DNA of 33,813 nt from Hydrogenophilus sp. (GTDB lineage: Bacteria; Pseudomonadota; Gammaproteobacteria; Burkholderiales; Thiobacillaceae): contig DYFL01000014.1 in the NCBI GenBank assembly GCA_020725195.1, positions 1 through 33,813 on the forward strand. The letters run 5' to 3'. Within the stretch, counting starts at the first letter, position 1. Each line of letters starts with the position of its first letter. The position numbers and the translations under genes were made by a program. Below the pieces are notes generated by a model, which made no database searches, was not told the DNA's origin, and saw nothing but the letters and a program-made list of their open reading frames with translations. Below, piece by piece: positions 10,674 through 19,844 of the stretch.

Positions 10674-10958
10674 ATGCCCAAGCCCCTTGCCCTCTGCCTC
10701 GCGGCCCTGCTCCTGCTCCTGCCGCCCGCCTTCGCCGGGACGGCGCCGCCGCCGCCCGACCCGGCCGCCGCCGCGGCGGCCTGCCCCCCGCCGCCCGCCC
10801 GGGCCCACGGCCTCGCCCAGGCCCAGATCCGGTGCTGCGAGGGCCACATGGGGGTGTGCGGCTGCCGCGCCGGCCGCATCGTCTGCTGCGACGGCACGGT
10901 GAGCACCGATCCGAAATGCACCTGCCACAGCGATTACGATTCGGGCCTGGCCAACTGA
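10674..10958 (+). CDS. Small exported Cys-rich protein
   Basis: Ninety-four residues: signal peptide (1-21, MPKPLALCLAALLLLLPPAF, cleavage near AFA-GTA), a Pro/Ala linker, then a compact Cys-rich module with Cys at 54, 55, 62, 64, 71, 72, 82 and 84 in the pattern CC-x6-C-x-C-x6-CC-DGT-x6-C-x-C. The eight cysteines suggest a disulfide-bonded or metal-binding periplasmic mini-domain. The ATG at 10674 was chosen because it begins the signal peptide and is preceded at 10 bp by GGAGG (10659-10663); the frame opens upstream at a GTG (10638). TATAGT at 10634-10639 could be a -10 element without a good -35. It lies 66 bp after the efflux operon. I do not recognise a named family with certainty. Confidence 0.72.
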   Translation: MPKPLALCLAALLLLLPPAFAGTAPPPPDPAAAAAACPPPPARAHGLAQAQIRCCEGHMGVCGCRAGRIVCCDGTVSTDPKCTCHSDYDSGLAN

Positions 10959-11028
10959 GGCCCCGCCAAGGAAGGCGGAATCGGCCCGGAAGCCTCGTCT
11001 GAACCGCCTTACATCCCGGGAAAAGCGG

Positions 11029-11245
11029 TTGATCCGCAGATGACGCAGATCTACTGCAGATATTTCAAAGCATCAGAAAGCAGCCCGGATGCAGCGAAGC
11101 GCATTCCGGGGAGGGCATGGCCGGGCCCTCATCCCGGATTACGGCCTATCGGCCTGCATCCGGGCCACGAGGCTGGATATTCCGGCAAGCCGTCGATTCC
11201 ATAAGCCTTTATCTGCGTTCATCGGCGTCATCTGCGGATTCAAGG
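11029..11245. repeat. MITE-like repeat B copy 1, interrupted by repeat A
   Basis: The ends form an imperfect terminal inverted repeat: TTGATCCGCAGATGACGC at 11029 and its counterpart CGTCATCTGCGGATTCAA at about 11226-11243. The right end shares a run of more than 35 bp with copy 2 at 27973-28122 (TTTATCTGCGTTCATCGGCG and onwards), and the inner phrase ATATTCCGGCAA is also shared. A copy of repeat A (11074-11173) lies inside it. The 296-bp gap between the Cys-rich gene and the cyclase gene holds only this. Confidence 0.75.
11074..11173 (-). repeat. Repeat A copy 1 (CCCGGATGC palindromic family)
   Basis: Inverse orientation relative to the four other copies at 15535, 15854, 19747 and 20028. 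It starts CAGCCCGGATGCAGCGAAGC and ends GGCCTGCATCCGGGCCACGA. Outer arms CCCGGATGCAG/CTGCATCCGGG and inner arms around CCGGGG...CCCGG can form a large multi-stem structure. Nested inside repeat B copy 1. Confidence 0.8.
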
Positions 11246-11254
11246 TTTATAGGG

Positions 11255-12997
11255 TCACTTGCTCAGCGCGACCCAGGCCCCGTCCCAGCCCGCCTCGGGC
11301 GGCACGGCGCGGAAGGCCGCGATGCGCTCCAGGAAGACCGTGCCGGGCCCGTCCCCCGGGATCGCGGCGAGGCACTCCCGGAAGGCGGCCTCCGCCGCGT
11401 CCCAGTCGCGCGCCCGGTAGCGCTCCAGCCCCGCCTCGAAGCGGGCCGCCCCCTCGGCCTGCCCGGCGGCGAGCTCGCCCCGGCGCCCCATGAGCTCGAA
11501 GATCCGGGTCGTCTCCGTGCGGCCCACCACCGTCAGGCTGTCGATCTCGCGGAAGACGAGCCCCTCACCCCCCGCCATGCGCCGGGTCGCCTCGCTGACC
11601 AGGATGCGGGTGCCGTAGAGCTTGTTGGCCTGCTCCAGGCGCGAGGCGAGGTTGACCGTGTCGCCGATGACCGTGTAGCCCTTGGCCGTCTCGGAACCGA
11701 TGTTGCCCACCGTCACCTCGCCCGTGGAGATGCCCATGCGCACGTCCACCTCCGGCAGGCCGTGGCGCACGCCCAGCAGGTCCGGCAGCGAGGCGCGGAA
11801 GGTCTCCAGGGCCGCGAGCTGCTCCAGCGCGGCCTGGCAGCATAGCTCGGCGTGGCTCGCCTCGTCGGTGAAGGGCGGGCCCCAGTAGGCCATGACCGAG
11901 TCGCCGATGTACTTGTCGATGATGCCCTGGCGGGCGCGCACGACCTCGGCCATGAGGGAGAAGTAGCGGTTGAGGAAGCGCACCGCGGCGTCCGGGGTCA
12001 GGCCCTCGCAGGTGCGGGTGAAGCCCGCGAGATCGGAGAAGAACACGGTCATGACGTGGCCCTCGCCGCCCTCGGCCGGCAGGCGGTTCTCCAGCAGGCC
12101 GCGCACGATGCGCGGGTCGATGTACTTGCCGAAGGTCTCCTTGATCCGCTCCTTCTCCCGCAGGCCCACCACCATGTGGTTGAAGGCGTCGGCCAGGGTG
12201 GCGAGCTCGTCCGAGGTCTTCACGTGGATCTCCACCTCCAGGTCGCCGCCTTCCACGGCCCGCGTCCCCCTCACCAGCCGCTTCACCGGCTCGACCAGGG
12301 AGCGGGTCACCACAGCCGCGAAGATGAGCCCCAGGGCCGTGGCGATGGCGGTGATGATCCAGTTGAGCCTTGTCGCCCGCGCCTCCTCCGCCTTGGCCTG
12401 GGCGGCGGTGTCGCGGGTGAGCTTGTTGAGCACGTCGATGGCCTTCTGGATCTCGGCGTCGACGGCGTCCTTCGCCGCGAGCAGGGCCTCGCGCGCGAAC
12501 CCGGCCGAGCGCGGGTTGCCCTCCTCGGCCTCGATCTGGAAGCGGCGGAAGGTGGCGTGGAAGCGCTGGCGGGCCGTCTGGACGTCGGGCAGGTGCAGCT
12601 CCATGCGGGCCAGCGTGACGCGGTCGAGCTCGATGTCCTGCGCCGCCTGGGCCCGCCCCAGGAGCCGCAGGGAGGAGTCGACGATCTGGTCGGCGTTGAT
12701 GCCGCGGTGGTCGAAGGCGTCGGACTCCCGGGCCTGATGCTCCGGGTCGGGGTCGGCGGCGGCCATCCCGGCCAGGAGCCGCTCCATATGCACCATCTGC
12801 TGGCGGATCAGGATCTCCACGCTCGCCACCTGCTGCTCCAGGGGCAGGTAGTAGTCCGAGAGCGCGCGCACCTGGTTGTTGAGCTGGCGGAAATTGAGCA
12901 CGGAGAGCCAGGTGACCACCACCATCAGCACCAGCAGGGCCGAGGTCACGCTGAAGATCTTCAGGCTGATGGGGCGTCGCATGGGGTGCGGAAACAT
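11255..12997 (-). CDS. Membrane-bound class III adenylate/guanylate cyclase with HAMP domain
   Basis: A 580-residue receptor-type cyclase. N-terminal TM (about 12-35), a helical extracytoplasmic sensor (36-210, rich in heptads and resembling a four-helix bundle), TM2 (212-232), HAMP (233-285), and the class III catalytic domain (about 313-490). Catalytic residues seen: metal-binding Asp322 (VFFSDLAGF) and Asp366 (IGDSVMAYW), Lys362 and Thr442 at the two purine-selecting positions, Asn449 and Arg453 of VNLASRLEQ for transition-state stabilisation. Lys plus Thr fits ATP use (class IIIb pattern) and cAMP production. The C-terminus (510-580) looks TPR-like (YRARDWDAAEAAFRECLA). The start could also be Met6 (MRRPISLKIF). 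It is divergent from ettA. Confidence 0.9.
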   Translation of the reverse strand: MFPHPMRRPISLKIFSVTSALLVLMVVVTWLSVLNFRQLNNQVRALSDYYLPLEQQVASVEILIRQQMVHMERLLAGMAAADPDPEHQARESDAFDHRGINADQIVDSSLRLLGRAQAAQDIELDRVTLARMELHLPDVQTARQRFHATFRRFQIEAEEGNPRSAGFAREALLAAKDAVDAEIQKAIDVLNKLTRDTAAQAKAEEARATRLNWIITAIATALGLIFAAVVTRSLVEPVKRLVRGTRAVEGGDLEVEIHVKTSDELATLADAFNHMVVGLREKERIKETFGKYIDPRIVRGLLENRLPAEGGEGHVMTVFFSDLAGFTRTCEGLTPDAAVRFLNRYFSLMAEVVRARQGIIDKYIGDSVMAYWGPPFTDEASHAELCCQAALEQLAALETFRASLPDLLGVRHGLPEVDVRMGISTGEVTVGNIGSETAKGYTVIGDTVNLASRLEQANKLYGTRILVSEATRRMAGGEGLVFREIDSLTVVGRTETTRIFELMGRRGELAAGQAEGAARFEAGLERYRARDWDAAEAAFRECLAAIPGDGPGTVFLERIAAFRAVPPEAGWDGAWVALSK

Positions 12998-13139
12998 GGC
13001 CGGGCTCCGGGACCGTCTCCCTACAGACTGGTCGGCGGGTCCCGATCCGTCAACCTCGGGAACCGTTTTCCGCCTTTGGCATCTCAGGGCGTCTCGGGTA
13101 AAGTTGCCCCCTTTTTTCCAGCATCCGAATCAAAGGCTT

Positions 13140-14804
<1,665 letters not shown>

Positions 14805-14823
14805 GGCGCGGCAGGTCACGCCT

Positions 14824-14876
14824 GCCCCCTCGCATCGACTATGGTGAAAAAGTCACCACCGTCTTTGCGAGGGGGC
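14824..14876 (+). promoter_or_regulatory. Nested inverted repeat covering the RBS of the DUF5610-like gene
   Basis: Outer arms GCCCCCTCGC (14824-14833) and GCGAGGGGGC (14867-14876) are perfect 10-bp complements; inside, GGTGA-AAAAG-TCACC (14843-14857) forms a second stem. The right outer arm contains the GAGGGGG likely used as ribosome binding site for the ATG at 14880. If the leader is transcribed from upstream of 14824, the RBS would be paired. A separate small stem GGCAGG-TCACG-CCTGCC lies at 14810-14826, competing with the left arm. Alternatively the palindromes are DNA operator sites. Confidence 0.45.
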
Positions 14877-14879
14877 ATC

Positions 14880-15431
14880 ATGGCCACACCCATCCAGCCG
14901 ACCGGCATCGAACCCGGGGTCTCCGCCCCCCGCGAGGGCAGGATCGAAAGACCCGCCCCCGAGGCCCTGAAGGCCGAGAAGGACGCCGCCATCCTGAAGG
15001 CCTCCATGGAGGTCACCCTGAGCGCCAGGCACAACACCCTGCAGCTCCTGCTCACCAGCGTGATCGCCAACCTCAACGAGGTGCTCAAGGCGGACCTCGG
15101 GGAGAACGCCATCCAGAACGCGGTCAACCAGGACAACACCCCCGAGGGCACCGCCAGCCGCATCGTCGACCTCTCCACGGGGCTGTTCGCGGCCTTCAGG
15201 GAACAGCACCCGGAACTGGACGACGCCGCCGTCCTCGACCGCTTCCTCGGGGTCATCGGCAAGGGCATCGACCAGGGCTTCAGGGAGGCCCGCGAGATCC
15301 TCGACGGCCTGGGCGTGCTGCAGGGCGACATCGCCCGCAACATCGACAAGACCTACGAACTGGTGCAACAGAAGCTGGAGGCCTTCCGCAGCCGCATGCT
15401 GCAGCCCCCCGTCATGGAGCAGCCCGCCTAG
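14880..15431 (+). CDS. DUF5610-like protein of unknown function
   Basis: A soluble, mostly helical 183-residue protein without signal peptide or TM. The core (about 45-175) reads ARHNTLQLLLTSVIANLNEVL, TASRIVDLSTGLFAAFREQHPELDD, FLGVIGKGIDQGFREAREILDGLGVLQGDIARNIDKTYELVQQKL. From memory this matches the DUF5610 family, which has no established function that I know of. The first 35 residues are low-complexity (Pro, Ala, charged). ATG at 14880 is preceded by GAGGGGG. The gene follows ettA by 75 bp with an inverted repeat between. Its last 33 bp, including the stop, recur in imperfect form at 15947-15979, beyond a repeat block. Confidence 0.78.
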   Translation: MATPIQPTGIEPGVSAPREGRIERPAPEALKAEKDAAILKASMEVTLSARHNTLQLLLTSVIANLNEVLKADLGENAIQNAVNQDNTPEGTASRIVDLSTGLFAAFREQHPELDDAAVLDRFLGVIGKGIDQGFREAREILDGLGVLQGDIARNIDKTYELVQQKLEAFRSRMLQPPVMEQPA

Positions 15432-15534
15432 TACGCCAACCCATGAGTTTGCGTACATGCCGAGACGCGCATCCGCGCGCCGAGTGCGCGAAGCGAACCG
15501 CAGCCATAGCCGTAGCTATGGCGAGGATGAGCGT
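15432..15534. other. Short non-coding spacer before repeat A copy 2
   Basis: About 100 bp after the DUF5610-like gene with no ORF of note. It contains the palindromic phrase CCATAGCCGTAGCTATGG (15503-15520), which could form a small hairpin, and GCGCATCCGCGCGC. It joins directly to repeat A copy 2. Confidence 0.5.
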
Positions 15535-15631
15535 CGTAGCCCGGATGCAGGCCGATAGGCCGTAATCCGGGAGGAGGGCTCGACCATGCCCTCCCCGGAT
15601 TGCGCTTCGCTGCATCCGGGCTACTTTCTGC
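15535..15631 (+). repeat. Repeat A copy 2
   Basis: A 97-bp unit beginning CGTAGCCCGGATGCAGGCCG and ending CATCCGGGCTACTTTCTGC. Outer arms GTAGCCCGGATGCAG and CTGCATCCGGGCTAC are perfect 15-bp complements; inside are the small palindrome GGCCGATAGGCC and arms AATCCGGG / CCCGGATT. It differs from copies 3-5 at only a few positions (for example GGAGGAGGG versus GGATGAGGG). Confidence 0.9.
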
Positions 15632-15661
15632 CCCGCTTCCGGCTCGTCGAGGGTCCGGCAC

Positions 15662-15803
15662 CGACAGAATCCCCATCCCCACCCCCGGCCTTCACGCCCT
15701 CAGGGTGCTCCCCTGGAAGGAGAGGGAGGCGTTCGCGGCCTGCGTTTGCGCCCCTCCCCCTTCAAGGGGGAGGCCGGGAGGGGGGATGGGGTGCCCGGCG
15801 CCG
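15662..15803. repeat. Repeat C cassette 1 (GC-rich, CCCCCTTCAAGGGGG palindromes)
   Basis: Contains CCATCCCCACCCCCGGCCTT, CAGGGTGCTCCCCTGGAAGG and the palindrome CTCCCCCTTCAAGGGGGAGG. Read in reverse, its first half matches the phrase GGGGAGCACCCTGAAGGGCA followed by GGGGTGGGGA in cassettes at about 19923 and 27723. It lies between repeat A copies 2 and 3. No gene in either strand is convincing here. Confidence 0.7.
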
Positions 15804-15853
15804 GCTCTCGCCGAGGGTCACGCCCCCGCGATCATATGGGCCACGCGCAGCCT

Positions 15854-15950
15854 CGTAGCCCGGATGCAGGCCGATAGGCCGTAATCCGGGATGAGGGCTC
15901 GGCCATCCCCTCCCCGGATTGCGCTTCGCTGCATCCGGGCTACTTTCTGC
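15854..15950 (+). repeat. Repeat A copy 3
   Basis: Same 97-bp unit and orientation as copy 2, from CGTAGCCCGGATGCAGGCCG to GGGCTACTTTCTGC. Its last four bases (CTGC) are shared with the start of the duplicated DUF5610 gene end at 15947-15979, so the junction is seamless. Confidence 0.9.
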
Positions 15951-15979
15951 GGCCCCCCGTCACGGAGCAGGCCACTTAG
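15947..15979 (+). pseudogene. Duplicated 3' end of the DUF5610-like gene
   Basis: CTGCGGCCCCCCGTCACGGA and on to TTAG matches the last 33 bp of the gene (15399-15431) at 28 of 33 positions with no gaps. It keeps the frame and a stop codon: LRPPVTEQAT-stop versus LQPPVMEQPA-stop. It is separated from the true gene end by repeat A copy 2, cassette C and repeat A copy 3, and its last 4 bp overlap the stop codon of the minus-strand rbgA gene. Confidence 0.7.
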
Positions 15980-16875
15980 GGCACCCGGCGGCCCGCCGCC
16001 TCGCCCCCGGCGCCGGCGGCGAGCATGGCCCGGCGCGTCTGCGGCGTCTCCAGGCTGATGCGGCCCAGGGTGCCGTCGCGGTAGTCCTGCAACAGGATCA
16101 TCGCGGCCTTCTCCAGGTCGTACTCGCCGCCGCGCCCCTTGAGCAGGCAGCCGCGCCGGCGGGCGACGGCCTCGATCACCCCCGGCGCGTCCAGGCCCGC
16201 CGTGTCGAAGCCGTAGCGCGCGGCGAGCAGGCCCGGGTAGCGATCGAGCAGGATCCCGGCCAGGAAGGCGGCCACCTCCTCGTCGATGACGGCGTTGCGC
16301 CCCACCGCGTGGCTCGCGGCGAGCATGTAGCCGTCCGAGTCGTGCTCGATCCTGGGCCAGAGCAGGCCCGGGGTGTCGGTGAGCGACATGCGCGGGCCCA
16401 GGTCGAAGCGCTGCTGCGACTTGGTCACCGCCGGCTCGTCGCCCACCTTGGCCACGCGGCGCTTCACCAGGGCGTTCATCAGGGTGGACTTGCCCACGTT
16501 GGGGATGCCCATGATCATCATGCGCAGGGGCTTGGTGGCGTCGTCGCGGTGCGGCGCGAGGGCCTGGCACAGGGCGGGGATCTTCGCCGTGTCGCCCGGC
16601 CTCTTGGCCGAGAGGGCCACCGCCCTGACCCCCTGCTGCAGGTTGTAGTAGTCGAGCCAGGCCCGGGTCACGGCGGGGTCGGCGAGGTCGGCCTTGTTCA
16701 GCACCTTGAGGCAGGGCCGCTGCCGCTGCCGGCGCAGCTCCTCGATCATGGGATTGGTGCTGGCCTCGGGCAGGCGGGCGTCGAGCACCTCGATCACCAC
16801 GTCGGTGCGCGCCATGGTCTCGGCCGCCTGCTTGCGCGCCGAGCTCATGTGGCCGGGGAACCACTGGATGGGCAT
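15976..16875 (-). CDS. rbgA: Ribosome biogenesis GTPase YlqF/RbgA
   Basis: Circularly permuted GTPase of 299 residues acting in large-subunit (50S) assembly. The permuted order is visible: G4 NKAD (60-63), G5-like ALSAK (87-91), then G1 GIPNVGKST (123-131), G2-like Thr in PAVTKSQQ, and G3 DTPG (167-170). The C-terminal domain (about 205-285) has the usual YDLEKAAMILLQDYRDGTLGRISLE end. The start MPIQWFPGHM at 16875 is the universal N-terminus of the family; the reading frame extends to 17058 but those codons are not conserved and cross a repeat. Its 3' end abuts the duplicated end of the DUF5610-like gene. Confidence 0.95.
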   Translation of the reverse strand: MPIQWFPGHMSSARKQAAETMARTDVVIEVLDARLPEASTNPMIEELRRQRQRPCLKVLNKADLADPAVTRAWLDYYNLQQGVRAVALSAKRPGDTAKIPALCQALAPHRDDATKPLRMMIMGIPNVGKSTLMNALVKRRVAKVGDEPAVTKSQQRFDLGPRMSLTDTPGLLWPRIEHDSDGYMLAASHAVGRNAVIDEEVAAFLAGILLDRYPGLLAARYGFDTAGLDAPGVIEAVARRRGCLLKGRGGEYDLEKAAMILLQDYRDGTLGRISLETPQTRRAMLAAGAGGEAAGRRVP

Positions 16876-16996
16876 GTGTACGTTCGGTTCGGGGTCGGGC
16901 CGCGCATTATCGCATCCGCGCGCGCCGGGCCGCGCAGCCGAGATCAGCCCGCCGGGTCGGGCGCCCGGCCCCGCCTCGAACGCACCCGGCTGAGCC

Positions 16997-17060
16997 GTGG
17001 GAGCGGCTTCAGCCGCGATCAGCACAGGATGCCGTGGAACTCGCGGCTGAAGCCGCACGG
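16997..17060. repeat. Repeat D copy 1 (GGAGCGGCTTCAGCCGCGA)
   Basis: Arms GGAGCGGCTTCAGCCGCGA (from 17000) and TCGCGGCTGAAGCCGC (17041-17056) are complementary around a 22-bp loop. The same unit occurs at 23948-24011 and 32509-32565. It lies between the rbgA start and the end of the exporter gene and may act as a stable mRNA 3' hairpin for the exporter. Confidence 0.75.
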
Positions 17061-17079
17061 ATCCGGCCGGAGCAGGCTC

Positions 17080-18282
17080 TCAATGGGCCGCGTGTCCCCG
17101 GGCCTCGACCGGGGCCACGAGCCAGCGGTGGGCGAGCCAGCCCCCGGCCCCGCACAGCCCCATGACCAGCATCAGGGGCCGGGCGGTGCCGTCGTGCCAG
17201 GCCCCCACCATCGCGCCCGCCAGGGTGGCGAGCGCGAACTGCAGCGCCCCGAGCAGGGCCGAGGCGGTGCCCGCCTGCTGGCCGTGCGTGGCCAGGGCCG
17301 CGGCGGTGGCGTTGGGGCCGATGAAGCCCAGGCTCGCGACGTAGACGAAGAACCCCGCCAGCACCAGGGGCAGCGGCAGCAGGCCGGCCAGGCCGAGCAC
17401 GGCCAGCGCCACGCCGGCCAGGGCCGGCACCGCGACGGCCCGGCGCAACAGGGTGGTGAGCGCGGTCGTCTTCAGGCGGTGGGCGTTGACCTGGCTGAGG
17501 AGGACGAAACCCAGGGCGTTGAGCCCGAAGATCCAGCCGAAGTGCCGGGGCGGGATGCCGCCCAGTTCGATCAGCACGAAGGGCGAGCCGGCGATGTAGG
17601 CGAACATGCCGGCGAAGGCGAGCGCCCCCGACAGGCTGTAGCCCAGGAAGGCCCGGTTCGTCAGCAGCCGGCCATAGGTGGCGAGGGTGCGCAGAGGGTG
17701 CAGCGGCGGCTCGTGCCGGGTGCCGTGCGTCTCCGGCAGGCCGAAATACACGGCCACGAGGCTCAGGAGGCCGAAGAGCGCGAGCAGCAGGAAGATCGCC
17801 CGCCAGCCGAAGGCCGTGACCACCCAGCCGCCGACGATGGGGGCCAGGATGGGGGCGAGGCCGAAGACCAGGATCAGCATCGAGAAGGCGCGCGCCGCCT
17901 CCCGCGCGCCGCAGCGGTCGCGCACCACGGCGCGGCTGATGACCAGGCCGGCGCAGCCGCCCAGGGCCTCGATGAAGCGCCAGGCCACCAGGCCGTGGAC
18001 GCTCACGGCCAGGGCGCAGCCCGCGGAGGCCACGGTGTAGAGCGCCAGCCCCGCCAACAGCGGCGGCCGCCGGCCGAAGCGGTCGCTCAGCGGGCCGTAG
18101 ACGAGCTGGCCGAGGGCCATGCCGACGAAGAAGGCGGCCAGGGTGTACTCGACCGTCCCCGCCCGGGCGCCGAGGCCCTGCTCGATCGCCGGGAAGGCCG
18201 GCAGGTACATGTCGATGGACAGGGGGCCGATGGCGGTGAGGGCGCCGAGGAGGATGAGCCAGGGGACGGGAAGCGGGGGCAC
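17080..18282 (-). CDS. Bcr/CflA-family MFS drug-resistance exporter
   Basis: A 400-residue proton-driven antiporter with about 12 TMs. The N-terminus LILLGALTAIGPLSIDMYLPAFPAI carries the Bcr/CflA signature (TM1 ending in DMYLPA, motif D1). Motif A in loop 2-3 is YGPLSDRFGRRPPLL. The TM4-5 region WRFIEALGGCAGLVISRAVVRDRCG and antiporter motif C-like stretch LAPILAPIVGGWVVTAFGWRAIF are typical. Substrates in this family include bicyclomycin, sulfonamides and chloramphenicol, but the substrate here is unknown. The start is ATG at 18282, divergent from the DUF1615-like gene with a 173-bp gap. Repeat D copy 1 lies just past the stop. Confidence 0.9.
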   Translation of the reverse strand: MPPLPVPWLILLGALTAIGPLSIDMYLPAFPAIEQGLGARAGTVEYTLAAFFVGMALGQLVYGPLSDRFGRRPPLLAGLALYTVASAGCALAVSVHGLVAWRFIEALGGCAGLVISRAVVRDRCGAREAARAFSMLILVFGLAPILAPIVGGWVVTAFGWRAIFLLLALFGLLSLVAVYFGLPETHGTRHEPPLHPLRTLATYGRLLTNRAFLGYSLSGALAFAGMFAYIAGSPFVLIELGGIPPRHFGWIFGLNALGFVLLSQVNAHRLKTTALTTLLRRAVAVPALAGVALAVLGLAGLLPLPLVLAGFFVYVASLGFIGPNATAAALATHGQQAGTASALLGALQFALATLAGAMVGAWHDGTARPLMLVMGLCGAGGWLAHRWLVAPVEARGHAAH

Positions 18283-18455
18283 GGTGAACTCGGTGGCGCG
18301 CTGGGTCGCCTCGGATGATACCCGAGAGGAGACCCTTCCCCGGTCCCGGCGCCCCGGCTTGAAACGCTCGGCGTCTCGTGGATAATCGGCCCCCTCTGTT
18401 TCCGATACGCCTGCCCCGCCGTCGCCGCTCGCCCCCCGAGGCAGCCCTGCCCGAG

Positions 18456-19733
18456 ATGCCCCGTCATTCCTTCAGGTTACCCCTCTTCCCGGGCCTCGCC
18501 CTGCTGTGCCTGGCCGCCTGGCCGTTGCCCGGGGCCGCCGCGGCCGAGGGGGCGGCCCGGCTCGCCGCCCTGCCCCCGGCGCCGGTCTCCGGGCCCGCCG
18601 TCGAGCTGCCGCCGGATGCCGCCGGCCTGGCCCCACCCCTGGAGCCCGCGGCCCCGCAACCGGCACCGGACGCCACCGCGCCCCAGGCGGCCGGGCTCCC
18701 CGCGCCCGTCCTGGTCGACAGCCGGGCCGCACTGGTCCGGCTCCTGCCGGGCACCGCCAGGGACCGCGCCGGCTGGGCCGCCGACCTTGAGGGCGCCTTC
18801 AGCGCGCTGCACCTGCCCGCCACGCCGGAGAACTATTGCGCCGCCATCGCCGTGATCGAGCAGGTCTCCGACTTCCAGGCCGACCCCGTGATCGCCAGCC
18901 TGCCCGCCATCGTCCGGAAGGAGATCGAGGCCCGCCGCGAGAGATACGGCATCCCGAAGCTGGTGCTCGACGCGGCGCTGCTGCTGCCCTCCCCCGACGG
19001 CCGCAGCTTCAAGACGCGGATCGACGCCCTGCGGACCGAGAAGCAGATGAACGCGCTGTACGAGGAGATGGTCGCAGCCCTGCCCCAGGGCAGGGCGCTC
19101 TTCGGCGACCGCAACCCGGTGCGCACCGGCGGCGCCATGCAGGTGAGCTTCGAGTTCGCCGAGGCCCACGCCCGCGCGCGGGCCTATCCCTACGCCTATC
19201 GCGGCCGCCTGCGGGACGAGGTCTTCACGCGCCGCGGCGGCCTCTACTTCGGGGTGGCCAACCTGCTCGACTACCCCGTCCCCTACAGCGAACCCCTCTA
19301 CCGCTTCGCCGACTTCAACGCCGGCCGCTACAGCAGCCGCAACGCCGCCTTCCAGGACGCCGTCGCCCTGCTCGGCGGCCAGCGCCTGGACCGGGACGGC
19401 GACCTGCTGCGCTACGAAAAGGGGCGGCCCGCCGCCGAGGCCAGCGCCACCCAGCGCGCACTCCTGAAGGCCGCGCGCAAGCTGGGCCTCAGCGAGGCGG
19501 AGATCCTCCGCGACCTGAGGCAGGAGAAATACGCCGCCTTCGCCCGGACGCCTCTCTACCAGCGCGTCTACGCCCTGGCCGACGCCAAGGCGGGCGAGCC
19601 CCTGCCGCGCGAGGCCATGCCCCGCATCCGGCTCAAGAGCCCCAAGATCCACCGCCGCCTCACCACCGAGTGGTTCGCCCACAAGGTCGACCTGCGCTAC
19701 CGGAGCTGCCTCGCACGGGGGACCAGCGCCTAG
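18456..19733 (+). CDS. DUF1615-like exported protein
   Basis: A 425-residue exported protein. The signal peptide (MPRHSFRLPLFPGLALLCLA, cleavage near AAA-EG, about residue 28) precedes a Pro/Ala-rich linker (29-90) and a globular domain (about 95-420) with NYCAAIAVIEQVSDFQADPVI, RFADFNAGRYSSRNAAFQDAVALL and KIHRRLTTEWFAHKVDLRYRSC, which I recognise as DUF1615. The family segment EQxSxFQADP resembles the Glu-Ser signature of lysozyme-like transglycosylases; here the second position is Val, so activity is doubtful (inference). The ATG at 18456 was preferred over a GTG at 18378 because it starts the signal peptide. Its final 42 bp recur at 20127-20165 beyond a repeat block. Confidence 0.82.
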   Translation: MPRHSFRLPLFPGLALLCLAAWPLPGAAAAEGAARLAALPPAPVSGPAVELPPDAAGLAPPLEPAAPQPAPDATAPQAAGLPAPVLVDSRAALVRLLPGTARDRAGWAADLEGAFSALHLPATPENYCAAIAVIEQVSDFQADPVIASLPAIVRKEIEARRERYGIPKLVLDAALLLPSPDGRSFKTRIDALRTEKQMNALYEEMVAALPQGRALFGDRNPVRTGGAMQVSFEFAEAHARARAYPYAYRGRLRDEVFTRRGGLYFGVANLLDYPVPYSEPLYRFADFNAGRYSSRNAAFQDAVALLGGQRLDRDGDLLRYEKGRPAAEASATQRALLKAARKLGLSEAEILRDLRQEKYAAFARTPLYQRVYALADAKAGEPLPREAMPRIRLKSPKIHRRLTTEWFAHKVDLRYRSCLARGTSA

Positions 19734-19746
19734 AGCCTCGTAGCCT

Positions 19747-19843
19747 CGTAGCCCGGATGCAGGCCGATAGGCCGTAATCCGGGATGAGGGCTCGGCTATG
19801 CCCTCCCCGGATTGCGCTTCGCTTCATCCGGGCTACTTTCTAC
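19747..19843 (+). repeat. Repeat A copy 4
   Basis: Starts CGTAGCCCGGATGCAGGCCG 13 bp after the DUF1615-like stop and ends CATCCGGGCTACTTTCTACC. One arm base differs from copy 2 (CTTCATCCGGG instead of CTGCATCCGGG), shared with copy 5. Same orientation as copies 2, 3 and 5. Confidence 0.9.
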
Positions 19844-19844
19844 C

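Noticed and set aside
13098-13102. GTAAA upstream of ettA as a CpxR site
   Set aside because: A single half-site without a partner at the right spacing; expected by chance.
15919-18318. 799-codon plus-strand ORF opposite rbgA and the exporter gene
   Set aside because: Antisense shadow of two clearly recognised minus-strand genes; composition is repetitive Gly/Gln/His/Arg.
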